Below, piece after piece: positions 47,504-57,875 of a stretch of 64,000 nucleotides of DNA. The notes under the pieces were generated by a model, which was not told the DNA's origin, made no database searches, and saw nothing but the letters and a program-made list of their open reading frames with translations. How positions within the stretch are numbered: position 1 is the first letter of the stretch; the number at the start of each line of letters is the position of its first letter. The DNA is from Phytopseudomonas flavescens (GTDB taxonomy: Bacteria; Pseudomonadota; Gammaproteobacteria; Pseudomonadales; Pseudomonadaceae): assembly GCF_900100535.1 (NCBI RefSeq), contig NZ_FNDG01000013.1, positions 62,001 through 126,000 on the forward strand, written 5' to 3'. The position numbers and the translations under genes were made by a program.

Positions 47504-47923
47504 GTGCTGAAGATGACCCGCATCGACCCGCCGCACTGGGCTCCCGATCATGCACGCCACGTCACCGACTACATCGGCGACGACGGCGAGGCCAGTCAAC
47601 GAGCTTTCCAACCCTTGCTGACGCAGATCCATGCCAGCCTGGAGGCGCAGATCGATGGATTCGTCAACGATCCCCAGCAGTGCTTTGACGACGAGACGCA
47701 ATTCCCCTGCCGCCGTCGGCTTTCGGGCCAGTACTACATCGGCTCGCAGACCTTCGAAGGCTACCGCGATGACGGCGACTACCTGCTGTGGATCCAGATT
47801 CGCTGTCTGGAAAAAGGCCCTGAAGAGCCTGCTGATTATCTCGGCCTGGAAGTGATCTGCAGCTTCACGCCTGCCACGGGTGAGCTGCTTATCGAGGAAG
47901 GGTTCAATACCAGCGTGATCTAG
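47504..47923 (+). CDS. Conserved protein of unknown function
   Basis: A 139-residue soluble protein with an acidic composition and strands such as RRRLSGQYYIGSQTFEGYRDDGDYLLWIQIRCLE and GLEVICSFTPATGELLIEEGF. No known motif or signal peptide is recognised. The GTG at 47504 is favoured, with GAGGAG (47489-47494) about nine bases upstream; an ATG at 47513 is also possible. It lies 29 bases after the DUF5629-like gene and is probably the third gene of the metH unit. Confidence 0.65.
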   Translation: MLKMTRIDPPHWAPDHARHVTDYIGDDGEASQRAFQPLLTQIHASLEAQIDGFVNDPQQCFDDETQFPCRRRLSGQYYIGSQTFEGYRDDGDYLLWIQIRCLEKGPEEPADYLGLEVICSFTPATGELLIEEGFNTSVI

Positions 47924-47961
47924 GGCCTCGCCGGCAGGCTGCATGGCGAGACCGGGCGGTA

Positions 47962-48264
47962 TCAGGACAGATCGGAAGACGAGCGGCGCACGATCTTGAT
48001 GGAATGCTTCAACGTCGGCTTGCGGGTGACGCTGATCGCCTTGCGGGTCACGGTATCGAGGGTGATGTTCCAGAAGCCGCTGCTGGGCACGGTGATTTTT
48101 GCCGGGAATTTATCGAAAGCACCGCCGTGATAGGTATGCCGGCCGCCATTCTTGAAGCTGCGAAAGTTCGCGTCGCTCATCAGGCGGATATTGCAGGGTT
48201 GCGAGCATTCGATGACGACCAGATCATCTTCGTTGAGGTGCTCGCGCTGGTGTATGTACTTCAT
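47962..48264 (-). CDS. DUF1883 domain protein
   Basis: A 100-residue protein matching DUF1883: YIHQREHLNEDDLVVIECSQPCNIRLMSDANFRSFKNGGRHTYHGG, then a beta-rich tail, KITVPSSGFWNITLDTV. In other proteins this domain sometimes precedes TIR domains, but here it stands alone. The start at 48264 (MKYIHQ) is the usual family N-terminus. It is encoded by itself on the minus strand, convergent with the metH unit. Confidence 0.85.
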   Translation of the reverse strand: MKYIHQREHLNEDDLVVIECSQPCNIRLMSDANFRSFKNGGRHTYHGGAFDKFPAKITVPSSGFWNITLDTVTRKAISVTRKPTLKHSIKIVRRSSSDLS

Positions 48265-48302
48265 CAGGCGCTCCACGCGGTATTTTCAGGCGACAGCATG
48301 AC

Positions 48303-49079
48303 TCACCAATCGTCCGACAGCAAAGCCCGCGACCGTTGCCGCCCCACATAGCTCGCCATTATGCGCTGCCAGCTGCCATCGCTGTGCATTTCGGCAAAGG
48401 CGTCGCTCATTCGCTGGCGCAGGCCCGGCACATCGTCGAGGTTGAGGCTTGCGGCGATGTGACTGCGTGTAGAGCTGAGCGGCTTGCCGAATGACAATGG
48501 CATCTGGTAGCCCAGCTCACGCCACAGATAAAGCACGCGCAAATCGATTTCGTACCAGGCGACCACGCGCCCGCTATGCAGCAACTGCGCGGCCTGCTCG
48601 GGATCGGTGACTTCGACCACTCGCTGTTCGCCAGTGCGAATGGCATTGGCATCATCGGCCCTTGGGGTTCCCCCCATGACCGCCACCGGCCCTGCCTCCA
48701 ATGCGTCGGCCAGGCTGTCGAACGACTGGTTGACGCTGGCCAGCACATAAGGCGTGGGCAGCACGTCGAGCAGCCAGACAAAATCGCCGTCACGCTCGGC
48801 GGTATGCCCCAGGTTCAGCACGATGCCATGCTCGTCGCCGCTCGCCTCGCTCAATACCCTGCGCCAGGGCACGCTGCGAAAAACGCACTGTTGCTCAATG
48901 CGCACGCACAACTCCTGCATCAGATCGCCGAACAGCCCGGCCCTGGCAACCGTGCCGTCGGCGAATGGCATCTGCCCCTGGCCGACGTACACGTTCAGCG
49001 CCTCAGCGTTCACACCGCCCGCAGCGCAGAGCGAGCCGGCAAGCAGGAACGCGCAGCCAGCTCGACGGCTGCGGGCCAT
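48303..49079 (-). CDS. Periplasmic solute-binding-like protein (family 3)
   Basis: A 258-residue protein with a signal peptide (GCAFLLAGSLCAAGGVNA) and the fold of family 3 amino-acid-binding proteins: LNVYVGQGQMPFAD at the start, then LFGDLMQELCVRIEQQC, and a C-terminal helix, FAEMHSDGSWQRIMASYVG. No permease or ATPase gene is adjacent, which is common for Pseudomonas orphan binding proteins that feed signalling or a distant transporter. A start at 49124 would add 15 residues ahead of the signal peptide and is less likely. The ligand is unknown. Confidence 0.78.
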   Translation of the reverse strand: MARSRRAGCAFLLAGSLCAAGGVNAEALNVYVGQGQMPFADGTVARAGLFGDLMQELCVRIEQQCVFRSVPWRRVLSEASGDEHGIVLNLGHTAERDGDFVWLLDVLPTPYVLASVNQSFDSLADALEAGPVAVMGGTPRADDANAIRTGEQRVVEVTDPEQAAQLLHSGRVVAWYEIDLRVLYLWRELGYQMPLSFGKPLSSTRSHIAASLNLDDVPGLRQRMSDAFAEMHSDGSWQRIMASYVGRQRSRALLSDDW

Positions 49080-49184
49080 GACATCATTTATCCGCACATG
49101 CGAATTCCCTATCCGATCCCTCATGGCCCTGCCGATGTCTTCGACAGGCCCTTGCAGTGTGCATCAGGTGCGGAAAAACGCCAA

Positions 49185-50111
49185 TCAGCCCAGTGCCGTA
49201 TCCAAGAACATCATCACCGCGAATCCTCCCATCAGCCCGAGCGTCGCCGGTGTCTGATGGCCGTTGCGGTGGGTTTCCGGAATGATTTCATGGGAAACCA
49301 CGAACAACATGGCGCCCGCTGCCAGGCCAAGGCCAATGGGATAGGCCAGCGCATAGCTGCTGGACATGCCGACGCCGACCAGGGCGCCAAGTGGCTCCAT
49401 CAGCCCGCTGGCCACAGCGATCAATACAGCCTGCAGCGCCGACAGACCGGTGGTCCTCAGCGCCAGCGCGACGGCCAGTCCTTCGGGGATGTCTTGAATG
49501 GCGATGGCGGTCGCCAGGGGGATACCCACCTTCATGTCGTCCGCAGCGAAGCCGACGCCCACGGCCATGCCCTCCGGCAGGTTGTGCAGGGTGATGGCGA
49601 ACACGAATAGCCATACCCTGTTCAGGCGTTCGCTCTGCGGCCCCAGCGGCCCGGTACTCTCGTGCTCGTGTGGGGTGAAATGATCGAGGCCGAGCATCAG
49701 CAGCACGCCAAGGGCGAGCCCGACGACTACGGTCGCGGCACCGAGCATGCCGCTGCCGGTGATACGCTCGGCGGCCTCCAGGCCGGGGAGGATCAGCGAG
49801 AAGCAACTGGCAGCGAGCATCATGCCGGCGGCGAAGCCGAGCAGGCTGTCCTGGGTTCTCACCCTGATGGTGCCGAGCGCCAGGGCCGTGCAGGCACCGA
49901 GCGCAGTCGCCGCGAACCCCGCACCGCCACCGTACAGCGCGTGGCGAACGCGCTCCGGGTGGCCATCGTGGAATACGTTGAAAAGACTGCTTATCAGCAA
50001 CCAGAGCACGACCAGCAGGGCAATCGCCAGGCCGCTAGCGACCCAGGGCGATGCCCGTGCCTGAGCACGCCAAGCCTGGGAAAAACTGGTGGGCATTGGA
50101 AGCGTTTGCAT
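49185..50111 (-). CDS. ZIP family divalent metal transporter (GufA/ZupT-like)
   Basis: A 308-residue inner-membrane protein with about eight to nine transmembrane segments. The ZIP metal-site motifs are HNLPEGMAVGVGFA in helix IV and AIQDIPEGLAVALAL in helix V. SHEIIPETHRNGHQT adds another histidine-glutamate cluster. A histidine-containing loop (LDHFTPHEHEST) separates helices III and IV, as in importers of zinc, iron or manganese. It has a 105-base gap to the binding protein downstream. Confidence 0.9.
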   Translation of the reverse strand: MQTLPMPTSFSQAWRAQARASPWVASGLAIALLVVLWLLISSLFNVFHDGHPERVRHALYGGGAGFAATALGACTALALGTIRVRTQDSLLGFAAGMMLAASCFSLILPGLEAAERITGSGMLGAATVVVGLALGVLLMLGLDHFTPHEHESTGPLGPQSERLNRVWLFVFAITLHNLPEGMAVGVGFAADDMKVGIPLATAIAIQDIPEGLAVALALRTTGLSALQAVLIAVASGLMEPLGALVGVGMSSSYALAYPIGLGLAAGAMLFVVSHEIIPETHRNGHQTPATLGLMGGFAVMMFLDTALG

Positions 50112-50648
50112 GTGACCCCTTGGATAGAATGGAGCGCATAGATGTTGATTGGGTACCCAATAGATTGCGACAGCCCGATGATCCGCAGCGTTTCATCTTA
50201 ACGCTGCACAGCGACGCAGCGTGCAGCCTTGGCACGGCTCCTGTGCGGCTGTTCACGGCTCTGCAAGTGCTTGTTTCGACGAGTGCTTGCGAACCATTCC
50301 CGAGTGGCGCACCACCTTGACCAGCATTCCCGGGCACCTTCCCGGCACGCCTGCCCAGCACCAGTTATGCATGCCTGCACGCTTAGCACCAAAAGTTCTT
50401 TTCATATATTAAAACTTCACTTTTGCGCATAAACCTGAACTGGTATCTTCCCTCGGCTCCGCCTGGAGTGCGCGGCCGTGCGCGCAGATTTGCTGTAACA
50501 GGTCATCGAGAACGTCGCAAGCGACGGCTAGCCAGGAACCAAACCAGTGGACGAGCGATTAACCACCTCGGTGCCGAGTTCCATACCGCATAGCTGCGCG
50601 CAGTAGCCTTTCACTGATCTGGCAAGCAGCCTGATAACAGGATTCTCC
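50112..50648 (+). other. 537-base gap between the ZIP gene and cysI
   Basis: No gene is supported; the short open frames have unlikely compositions. The region holds a 7-bp hairpin (GCTGCAC 50203-50209 with GTGCAGC 50221-50227) and an AT-rich block at about 50388-50432. A promoter-like pair TTTTGC (50421-50426), 17 bases, then TATCTT (50444-50449), would leave a leader of about 190 nt before cysI. CysB-type control would be expected here, but no diagnostic CysB site can be assigned by eye. Confidence 0.45.
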
Positions 50649-52290
<1,642 letters not shown>

Positions 52291-52307
<17 letters not shown>

Positions 52308-52788
52308 GAACGGCCAGATCGTCGACGAAAGCTGGCACCTGCTGCCGAAGGAAACCACCTTCGAAGAGCTGTCCAACTGCGACGACCTGATCGTCCCGCT
52401 GGCACTCTGGCTGGAGCATGGCAACGCGCTGAAAGCGCGCGATGGCGGCCTGGGTGTGTGGCTGGATGCCGAGGAAGAGATCGAGTCCATCGTCGACTCG
52501 CTGGACGATTTTCAGCTCATCGCGCTGAACTTTCCGGCCTTCACCGACGGACGCCACTCCTCGTCCGCCTACCTGTTGCGCACCCGCTACGGCTTCAAGG
52601 GTGAGCTGCGCGCCATTGGCGATGTGCTGCGTGACCAGCTGTGGGCGCTCAAGCGCTGTGGCTTCGATGCCTTTGCCCTGCGCGAAGACAAGGACCCCGA
52701 AGACGCGCTGAAAGCCTTCGAGGAGTTCGCCGAGGTCTATCAGGCCTCCAGCGACCAGCCGGTACCTTTGTTCAGGCGCCGTGCCTGA
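52291..52788 (+). CDS. DUF934 protein linked to sulfite reductase
   Basis: A 165-residue DUF934 protein, a family almost always found beside cysI in proteobacteria. Typical segments are DDLIVPLALWLEHGNAL, then FPAFTDGRHSSSAYLLRTRYGFKGELRAIGDVLRDQL. It is likely needed for sulfite reductase function or assembly, but no biochemical role is certain. AAGGAGC (52279-52285) lies inside the cysI end, and the start overlaps cysI by 17 bases. A terminator follows 8 bases after the stop. Confidence 0.92.
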
Positions 52789-52796
52789 AACCAGAA

Positions 52797-52822
52797 GCCC
52801 CGCCAATCGGCGGGGCTTTTTT
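52797..52822 (+). terminator. Rho-independent terminator of cysI-DUF934
   Basis: GCCCCGCC (52797-52804) pairs with GGCGGGGC (52809-52816) over AATC, followed by six T. Confidence 0.95.
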
Positions 52823-52905
52823 CTGCATGCGCATTTCCTCCTGGCTCGGCGGCCTTCGAGCGCAGCCCCCGGGCAAGCCTTCTGCCCCTGCCGTGGCACG
52901 CAAAC

Positions 52906-52936
52906 TTGACAAGCCAAACGGCGAGGCCGTTAAGCT
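52906..52936 (+). promoter_or_regulatory. Probable promoter of the LysR gene
   Basis: A perfect TTGACA (52906-52911) is followed 18 bases later by TTAAGC (52930-52935), a weak -10. It lies about 40 bases before the regulator's ATG. Confidence 0.4.
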
Positions 52937-52972
52937 CGACGCCTTTTTCCGAACAGTGGATGCCTGATACCG

Positions 52973-53860
52973 ATGCGCTATGACCTGATCACCATGGATG
53001 TGTTCATCGCCGTCGCCGAGGAGCGCAACCTCACGCGCGCCGCAGAGCGTCTGCACCTGGCGGTATCCGCCGTCAGCAAGCGCATCGCCGAACTCGAAGA
53101 ACAGGTCGGTTCGGCACTGCTACTGCGTTATGCCCGCGGTGTCGACCTGACGCCAGCTGGCCAATCGGTGCTGCACTACGCTCGCGAACTGCGCCTGGTA
53201 CTCGGCCAGATGGACGAAGAACTGGCCAGTTATTCTGCCGGGGTAAAGGGCCATATCCGCATCCATGCCATCACCTCGGTGCTTGCCCAGTTCCTGCCGA
53301 CGGATCTGGAGCGCTTTCTGGCCAGCTACCCGTTGATCAACTTCGATATCGAAGAACGGGTGGGAACGGCGGTGGTGCGCGCCGTCGTCGAAGGTCGTGC
53401 GGACCTGGGCATCTTCGCCGAACACACCCGCGCCCCGGGTCTGGAAACCCGACCTTATCGACAGGATCAACTGGTCGTGGTGACACCCCGCGATCATGTC
53501 ATCGCCGAACGCACCAAGATCAGCTTCGTCGATGCCCTGGAGCACGAGTTCATCGGCCCCCACCTGGACAGCTCGCTACACACCCTGTTCGCTCAGCAGC
53601 AGATCGAGAGCGGCCGGGAGATGCGCGTCCGGGTACGGGTCAGCAGCTTCGAATGCATGTGTCGCCTGGTCGGCGCCAAGGTTGGCATTGCCATCCTGCC
53701 CAAGGCGGCTATCCAGCAGTACCTGCGCCCCCTGAAGCTGCAGATGACGCTACTCGACGAACCCTGGGCAAGGCGCAGCCTGGTTATCGGGGTGCGCAGT
53801 TCGGATCTGCTGTCACCCACGGTCAGGGCGCTGGTCGAGTACTTGGAGCAGAGTCACTGA
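52973..53860 (+). CDS. LysR-family transcriptional regulator
   Basis: A 295-residue LysR regulator. The winged helix-turn-helix is at residues about 5-64 (FIAVAEERNLTRAAERLHLAVSAVSKRIAELEEQVGSALLLR). It is followed by a linker helix and a two-lobe effector domain (IHAITSVLAQFLPTDLERFLASYP, ADLGIFAEH, GAKVGIAILPKAA). It is transcribed in the same direction as the aconitase gene 142 bases downstream. The gap contains an inverted repeat placed as expected for LysR activation. The same repeat precedes the reductase-citrate transporter unit 6 kb away, so I infer it controls both. The effector is probably the substrate or an intermediate of the pathway. Confidence 0.92.
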   Translation: MRYDLITMDVFIAVAEERNLTRAAERLHLAVSAVSKRIAELEEQVGSALLLRYARGVDLTPAGQSVLHYARELRLVLGQMDEELASYSAGVKGHIRIHAITSVLAQFLPTDLERFLASYPLINFDIEERVGTAVVRAVVEGRADLGIFAEHTRAPGLETRPYRQDQLVVVTPRDHVIAERTKISFVDALEHEFIGPHLDSSLHTLFAQQQIESGREMRVRVRVSSFECMCRLVGAKVGIAILPKAAIQQYLRPLKLQMTLLDEPWARRSLVIGVRSSDLLSPTVRALVEYLEQSH

Positions 53861-53884
53861 AACCGTAAGCGCGTCAGATCTGAA

Positions 53885-53956
53885 GGAGCATTCTCCTTTC
53901 GAGAACGCTTGCTTGGCGAATCGTCAATTTTCCTGCTTTCGCGATGGCCATAGGAT
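53885..53956 (+). promoter_or_regulatory. LysR-type operator and promoter of the aconitase operon
   Basis: The inverted repeat TTCTC (53891-53895), N5, GAGAA (53901-53905) fits the LysR T-N11-A rule, with arms extending to GCATTCTC/GAGAACGC. TAGGAT (53951-53956) is the probable -10, with TTTTCC 17 bases before it. Transcription would begin near 53963, putting the repeat at about -72 to -58. The 45 bases from 53885 match those from 60087 at about 33 positions. Confidence 0.72.
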
Positions 53957-53984
53957 GGGCGCATCGAGGGCTATCGATGCCCAG

Positions 53985-53992
53985 AACAAGAA
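53985..53992 (+). promoter_or_regulatory. Hfq/Crc-type CA motif before the aconitase start
   Basis: AACAAGAA fits the AANAANAA consensus bound by Hfq with Crc in Pseudomonas. It lies next to the GAGAG ribosome site and 11 bases before the ATG, where binding would block translation during catabolite repression. Confidence 0.5.
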
Positions 53993-54002
53993 CGAGAGCC
54001 CC

Positions 54003-56687
54003 ATGACCGTCAATGCCAAGCCGTACTTCAGCCAGCTGAACATCGCTGGTGAGCGTTTTACCTATGTCGACCTGAACAAGCTGCTGACGCCATCCGCGCT
54101 GCAACGCCTGCCCTACTCCATTCGCCTGCTGCTGGAAAACGTCGCACGCTGCTCGCCAGATGCCCTCGAGCCGGTACTGCTGTGCGCCACCGGCCGGGGG
54201 CCGGTTTGTGAGGCACCCTTCTTTCCGAATCGGCTGATGTTCCATGACACCACCTGCCTGCCGGCATTGGCCGATTTCGCCGGCATGCGTGATCGTGTCG
54301 CGGAACTGGGTGGTGACCCGCAACAGGTCAATCCGGTCATCCCTGCGGTGCTGGCCATCGATCACTCGGTGATCGTCGAGCACTACGCCGACGCCGATGC
54401 GGTGGAGGCCAATCTGGATATCGACTTCCGCCGCAATGGCGAGCGCTACCAGTTCATCAAGTGGGCACAGAAGAGCCTCGATAACTTCAAGGTCATTCCG
54501 CCAGGCACCGGCATCATTCACCAGATGAACATGGAGGCCATGGCCCAGGTCGTCTGGGAAAGCCAGGGCCCGAACGGCGAGCGCCTGCTGCACCCGGACG
54601 ACATGGTGGCCACCGACAGCCACACACCGATGATCAACGCCGTGGGTATTCTCGGCTGGGGCGTCGGCGGCCTCGAAGGTCAGGCGGCGATGCTGGGTGA
54701 GCCCGTGCCGATCAGTTTTCCGGAAGTCATCGGCATTCGTGTGAGCAACGCTCTGCGGCCTGGCGTGACCGGCACCGATCTGTCGCTGTACGTTGCCGAG
54801 ATCCTGCGCAAGCGCAAGGTAGTCGGCAAGTTCGTGGAGTTCTGCGGACCCGGCCTGGACAACCTGACCTGGGCCACCCGCGGCACCGTGGCGAACATGG
54901 CCCCGGAATATGGTGCCACCGTGGTGTTCTTCCCCTTCGACGATGAAACCTGCCGTTATCTGGAGCTCTCCGGGCGCCCGGTGGCACTACGCGCCAAGGC
55001 CGAGCGCTACATGGAGACACAGCATCTGTGGCGGCGTTCGGAGGCACCTGAGCCTGTTTTCGCCGAGATCATCGAGCTGGACCTGGCCAGCCTCGAACCG
55101 AGTGTGGCCGGTCCCCATCAGCCTCACCAGCGACAGCCGCTGGCACAGGCTGGACAGTCCTTCGATCAGCACGTGCTGGGCAGTCGGTTGATAGCCAGCA
55201 GCGCCCCGGAGCGCTTCGTGGAAACCAGCTTCGGCGAAGCGCTGGGCCATGGCGCAGTGGTGATCGCGGCGATCACCAGCTGCACCAATACCGCCAACCC
55301 GGCACAAATGATCCAGGCCGGTTTACTGGCGCGCAACGCCCGCCGCCTGGGGCTCGCGCGCAAACCCTGGGTGAAGACCTCACTATCTCCCGGCTCCCAG
55401 GTGGTCGCCGACTACCTGCGTGAAGCACAGTTGCTGGACGACTACTCGGCTCTGGGGTTCGATCTGGCCGGTTTCGGCTGCATGACCTGTATTGGCAACT
55501 CCGGCAACCTCGAGCCACACGTGGAGGCATTCGCCGAGCAGGGCCTCAAGGGGGTCGCCGTGCTGTCGGGCAACCGCAATTTCGAAGGTCGGGTCAATCC
55601 CAAGGTGCCAGCGGGTTACCTCGCCTCGCCAGCACTGGTCGTCGCCTACGCCATCGCTGGCGATATCCACGTCGACCTGGTCAACCAGCCGCTGGCGAAA
55701 GATGGCAGGGGGCGCGACATCTACCTCAGCGACCTGATGCCGAGCGATGAACAGGTTGCCGAACTCGCACGCCAAGTGGTGCGCCCGGAGTTCTTCGCCG
55801 AACGCCTGAAGACCCTATGGGACGGCACCCACCACTGGCAGGCCCTGGGCGCCGCGGGCAGCGTGCAGTTTACCTGGGACCCGGCATCGACGTACCTGCG
55901 TCGGCCGCGCTATCTGGAAGCCATCGAAGCCGAACCGCCAAAGACCCTTGCCATCGCCCAGGCACGGATTCTCATGGTACTCGGTGACAACGTCACCACC
56001 GACCATATCTCGCCTGCCGGGGCCATCCCGCGCGATAGCCTGGCCGGACAGTGGCTGATCGAACACGGGGAAGATCCGATCGACCTGAACCAATACTCGA
56101 CCCGCCGCAGCAACCATGAAGTCATGTTGCGTGGCGCCTTTTCCAATCGATCGGTGCGCAACCTGCTGCTCGGTGAACAGCCTGGTCTGGGCGCCTGGGC
56201 CTGGACGGCCGATGGCGAGCAAGTGCTTCCGGTCTACGAGGCATCCGCCAGCTACCTGGCCCAAGGCACCGCGCTGGTGGTGTTCGGCGGCATCAACTAC
56301 GGCGCAGGCTCGAGTCGCGACTGGGCTGCCAAGGCGCAGGCCCTGCTGGGGGTACGGGCCGTGGTGGCGCGCAGCTTCGAGCGTATCCACCGCAGCAACC
56401 TGATCGGCATGGGTATTCTGCCGCTGACCTTCGCCGAGGGCAGCAGCACCGAGGATCTGCACCTCGAGGGCCATGAGCGACTGACCTTCGATGGTCTCGA
56501 TGACCTGCATGTCGGCCTCAATACGATTGCCCTGCGCATCGAACGCGCCGGCCAGCCGGAGCAGCGCATCGAGGTGCATCTCAAACTCGACTCGCGCCAG
56601 GAACTCACCTATCTGACCCAGGGTGGCATCCTTCCCTACGTGGTGCGCAAAATGCTCGGCCGCTGCGCTGTCAGCGCCAGCGCCTGA
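54003..56687 (+). CDS. Aconitase family hydratase (AcnA-like paralogue)
   Basis: An 894-residue [4Fe-4S] hydratase of the AcnA/IRP family. Cluster ligands are visible: SCTNTANP and GFGCMTCIGNSG. Substrate-contact regions are present as SGNRNFEGR, the YSTRRSNHEVMLRGAF segment and YGAGSSRDWAAK of the swivel domain. Some positions differ from housekeeping AcnA (RRSNHEV where RRGNDAV is usual; VNPKVPAGYLASPAL where NTRANYLASPPL is usual), so it may be specialised. It likely interconverts citrate, cis-aconitate and isocitrate or a close analogue. The start at ATG 54003 gives the normal length. It heads an operon with a lactonase, MFS carrier and solute-binding-fold protein. PrpF and the prp genes are absent, which argues against a methylcitrate role. 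Confidence 0.88.
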   Translation: MTVNAKPYFSQLNIAGERFTYVDLNKLLTPSALQRLPYSIRLLLENVARCSPDALEPVLLCATGRGPVCEAPFFPNRLMFHDTTCLPALADFAGMRDRVAELGGDPQQVNPVIPAVLAIDHSVIVEHYADADAVEANLDIDFRRNGERYQFIKWAQKSLDNFKVIPPGTGIIHQMNMEAMAQVVWESQGPNGERLLHPDDMVATDSHTPMINAVGILGWGVGGLEGQAAMLGEPVPISFPEVIGIRVSNALRPGVTGTDLSLYVAEILRKRKVVGKFVEFCGPGLDNLTWATRGTVANMAPEYGATVVFFPFDDETCRYLELSGRPVALRAKAERYMETQHLWRRSEAPEPVFAEIIELDLASLEPSVAGPHQPHQRQPLAQAGQSFDQHVLGSRLIASSAPERFVETSFGEALGHGAVVIAAITSCTNTANPAQMIQAGLLARNARRLGLARKPWVKTSLSPGSQVVADYLREAQLLDDYSALGFDLAGFGCMTCIGNSGNLEPHVEAFAEQGLKGVAVLSGNRNFEGRVNPKVPAGYLASPALVVAYAIAGDIHVDLVNQPLAKDGRGRDIYLSDLMPSDEQVAELARQVVRPEFFAERLKTLWDGTHHWQALGAAGSVQFTWDPASTYLRRPRYLEAIEAEPPKTLAIAQARILMVLGDNVTTDHISPAGAIPRDSLAGQWLIEHGEDPIDLNQYSTRRSNHEVMLRGAFSNRSVRNLLLGEQPGLGAWAWTADGEQVLPVYEASASYLAQGTALVVFGGINYGAGSSRDWAAKAQALLGVRAVVARSFERIHRSNLIGMGILPLTFAEGSSTEDLHLEGHERLTFDGLDDLHVGLNTIALRIERAGQPEQRIEVHLKLDSRQELTYLTQGGILPYVVRKMLGRCAVSASA

Positions 56688-56710
56688 CCATCATGACCTC
56701 GGAGAATCCC

Positions 56711-57763
56711 ATGTCCGCCTATGTCGGTAGCCGCACCACCCGTGAGCGAAATGCACGTGGTGAGGGCATCAGCGTCTATGCCGTGGATCAGGAAAACGGC
56801 ACCCTGGAGCTCGTGCAACTGCTCGCCGGGCTGATCAATCCATCGTTCCTCGCCCTCGATCGCAGTGGTGATGTGCTCTATGCGGTGCACGGCGACCAAA
56901 GCGATGTCAGCGCCTTTCGCGTGGACAAACGCAGCGGTGAGCTTGGTTTCCTCAATAGCCAGAGCACCCGGGGCAGGAATCCGGTGCACCTCGCGCTCGA
57001 CCCGACTGGCCGACACCTGATCGTCACCAACCATATTGGTGCCAGCCTGGCCGTGCTACCGATCGAGGCAGACGGCAGCCTGGCGCCGCTGAGTCAATTG
57101 CAGGAAGTGAGCGGCGAGCCTGGCCCGCACCGCATCGAGCAGCCACATGCCAAGCCGCACTTCAACCTGTTCGATACGAGCGGCCGTCACATCATCGTGC
57201 CGGACAAGGGCCTGAACAAGGTATTCGCCTTCCGCTTTCACGCCGGGCGCCTGAGCGAAGCCAGTGCGGCATCCGTCAGCACACGAGAGACCGCCGGGCC
57301 ACGCCATATCGCCTTCCATCCGCGCGGCGATGTCGCCTATGTGGTCAACGAGCTGGACTCGACGGTTACCACCTATGCTTACGATGCGCAAACCGCTGGG
57401 CTCAGCCCACAGCAGATCCTCTCGTCATTGCCGGCGAGTTACACCGGCGACAGTCGCGCTGCAGGGATTCAGGTCGATGCCGAAGGACGCTTCGTGTATG
57501 CCTCGAATCGCGGTTACGACAGCATTGCGGTCTTCGCCATCGAAGCGCAAAGCGGCCTGCTGAGTTTCGTCGAGGCGGCCGAGAGCGGAGGCCGCACCCC
57601 CCGCTTCTTCACCCTCTCACCCAATGGTCGCTACCTCTTCGCGCTCAACGAGGACAGCCACAGCATCGTCAGCTTCGCCGTGGACCGACAGCGAGGCACC
57701 TTGCTACCGACCGGCTTCCAGACCAGCAGCGGCAGCCCGGTCTGCATGGTTTTCTCCCCCTGA
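56711..57763 (+). CDS. Lactonase family protein (seven-bladed beta-propeller, YbhE/Pgl-like)
   Basis: A 350-residue protein of the family of 6-phosphogluconolactonase PgL (YbhE) and carboxy-cis,cis-muconate cyclase. Repeated blade motifs occur through the sequence: PSFLALDRSGDVLYAV, PVHLALDPTGRHLIVTN, PRHIAFHPRGDVAYVVNEL and PRFFTLSPNGRYLFALNE. PHAKPHFNLFDTSGRHIIVPDKG is the typical metal or active-site strand. No pentose-phosphate gene is near. With the aconitase it may open a tricarboxylate lactone such as an isocitrate-type lactone (inference). GGAG (56701-56704) supports the start; an ATG at 56693 is weaker. Confidence 0.85.
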   Translation: MSAYVGSRTTRERNARGEGISVYAVDQENGTLELVQLLAGLINPSFLALDRSGDVLYAVHGDQSDVSAFRVDKRSGELGFLNSQSTRGRNPVHLALDPTGRHLIVTNHIGASLAVLPIEADGSLAPLSQLQEVSGEPGPHRIEQPHAKPHFNLFDTSGRHIIVPDKGLNKVFAFRFHAGRLSEASAASVSTRETAGPRHIAFHPRGDVAYVVNELDSTVTTYAYDAQTAGLSPQQILSSLPASYTGDSRAAGIQVDAEGRFVYASNRGYDSIAVFAIEAQSGLLSFVEAAESGGRTPRFFTLSPNGRYLFALNEDSHSIVSFAVDRQRGTLLPTGFQTSSGSPVCMVFSP

Positions 57764-57771
57764 GAGACATG

Positions 57772-57794
57772 CACCTGCCACCGCCAGGCAGGTG
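57772..57794 (+). other. Intercistronic hairpin between lactonase and MFS genes
   Basis: CACCTGCC (57772-57779) pairs with GGCAGGTG (57787-57794) around seven bases. No T-run follows, so it is probably an RNA-processing or stability element rather than a terminator. Confidence 0.5.
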
Positions 57795-57833
57795 ACCCAA
57801 GCGCACGACAGGCGGCGCCAACCACTCCTCGAC

Positions 57834-57841
57834 AACAACAA
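57834..57841 (+). promoter_or_regulatory. Hfq/Crc-type CA motif before the MFS gene
   Basis: AACAACAA is a perfect AANAANAA motif 34 bases upstream of the MFS start codon. Confidence 0.4.
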
Positions 57842-57875
57842 TGCAGGTCGCCTCCGAGCGGCCCAGTGAGGCCCT

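Noticed and set aside
54003..56687. Calling the aconitase AcnD or a methylcitrate-cycle enzyme
   Set aside because: No prpB, prpC, prpD or prpF is nearby, and the sequence reads closer to AcnA at the cluster and substrate motifs.
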